Source: Tritrichomonas musculus (Eukaryota > Parabasalia > Tritrichomonadida > Tritrichomonadidae). Taken from it: DNA of 64,000 nt. The DNA lies in the NCBI GenBank assembly GCA_039105265.1, contig JAPFFF010000021.1, positions 682,001 through 746,000 of the forward strand, written 5' to 3'. Each line of letters starts with the position of its first letter. Position 1 is the first letter of the stretch. The translations under genes and the position numbers were made by a program. The notes under the pieces were generated by a model. It saw nothing but the letters and a program-made list of their open reading frames with translations. It was not told the DNA's origin and ran no database searches. This document shows positions 63,930-64,000 of this stretch, piece by piece.

Positions 63930-64000
63930 TATACTGTTCCCAGCTGAATTAAATCGTTTGCAACTTTAGAAAATTCATTACCGACAACACTTTGGAATTT
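63930..64000 (-). CDS. Partial gene (C-terminus), unknown
   Basis: The minus strand is open from the window edge to a TAA at 63930-63932, about 23 codons, ending SVVGNEFSKVANDLIQLGTV. The reading has balanced composition, unlike the AT-rich spacer next to it, so it looks like the end of a gene that lies mostly outside the window. Function cannot be told. Confidence 0.4.

Overview
The window looks like a chromosome segment of a parabasalid protist, most like Tritrichomonas. It is very AT-rich, genes appear intron-less and closely spaced, and initiator-like TCA motifs lie just upstream of some start codons. Typical parabasalid content includes a two-repeat Myb protein, an ankyrin protein, a mariner element of about 1.3 kb and a large Polinton (Maverick). 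The species assignment is inference from these traits.

Left host segment (1-11433): a partial Gln/Ser-rich gene, a small basic Pro-rich protein, a TRIM37-like RING/B-box/MATH protein, tRNA-Gly(GCC), a C2-like protein whose 5' end is unclear, a possible SAPS-type phosphatase regulatory subunit, and a long ankyrin gene carrying about 21 copies of an 18-bp unit. Two non-autonomous terminal-inverted-repeat elements (4200-5149 and 10394-10803) lie between these genes.

Central segment (11439-38050): a 26.6-kb Polinton that looks whole, with 234-bp terminal inverted repeats that read as identical and a 5-bp ACAAA target duplication, so it is a young insertion. It encodes the family core: Ulp1/adenain-like protease, RVE integrase, HerA/FtsK packaging ATPase, double-jelly-roll major capsid protein, penton-type minor capsid protein and protein-primed DNA polymerase B. 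It also has an HNH endonuclease, two large related fibre-like proteins and several small unknown proteins. A deleted Tc1-like transposon sits inside it. A short motif of the form G[IVT]QT[DE], close to the known binding motif of dynein light chain LC8, recurs in five of its proteins.

Right host segment (38056-64000): an R2R3 Myb protein, COG2 (Golgi tethering), RPC6 of RNA polymerase III, an acidic coiled-coil protein, a decayed region of probable mobile origin that holds a mariner with an intact transposase, an STPGR/SHIPPO axonemal protein, an importin-beta-like karyopherin, an RPGRIP1-like coiled-coil plus C2 protein, a VPS9-like protein and the tail of one more gene. The host genes are housekeeping, trafficking and flagellar functions with no evident operon logic. 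The Polinton genes read as a virus-like module for replication, integration, packaging, capsid assembly and probably attachment.
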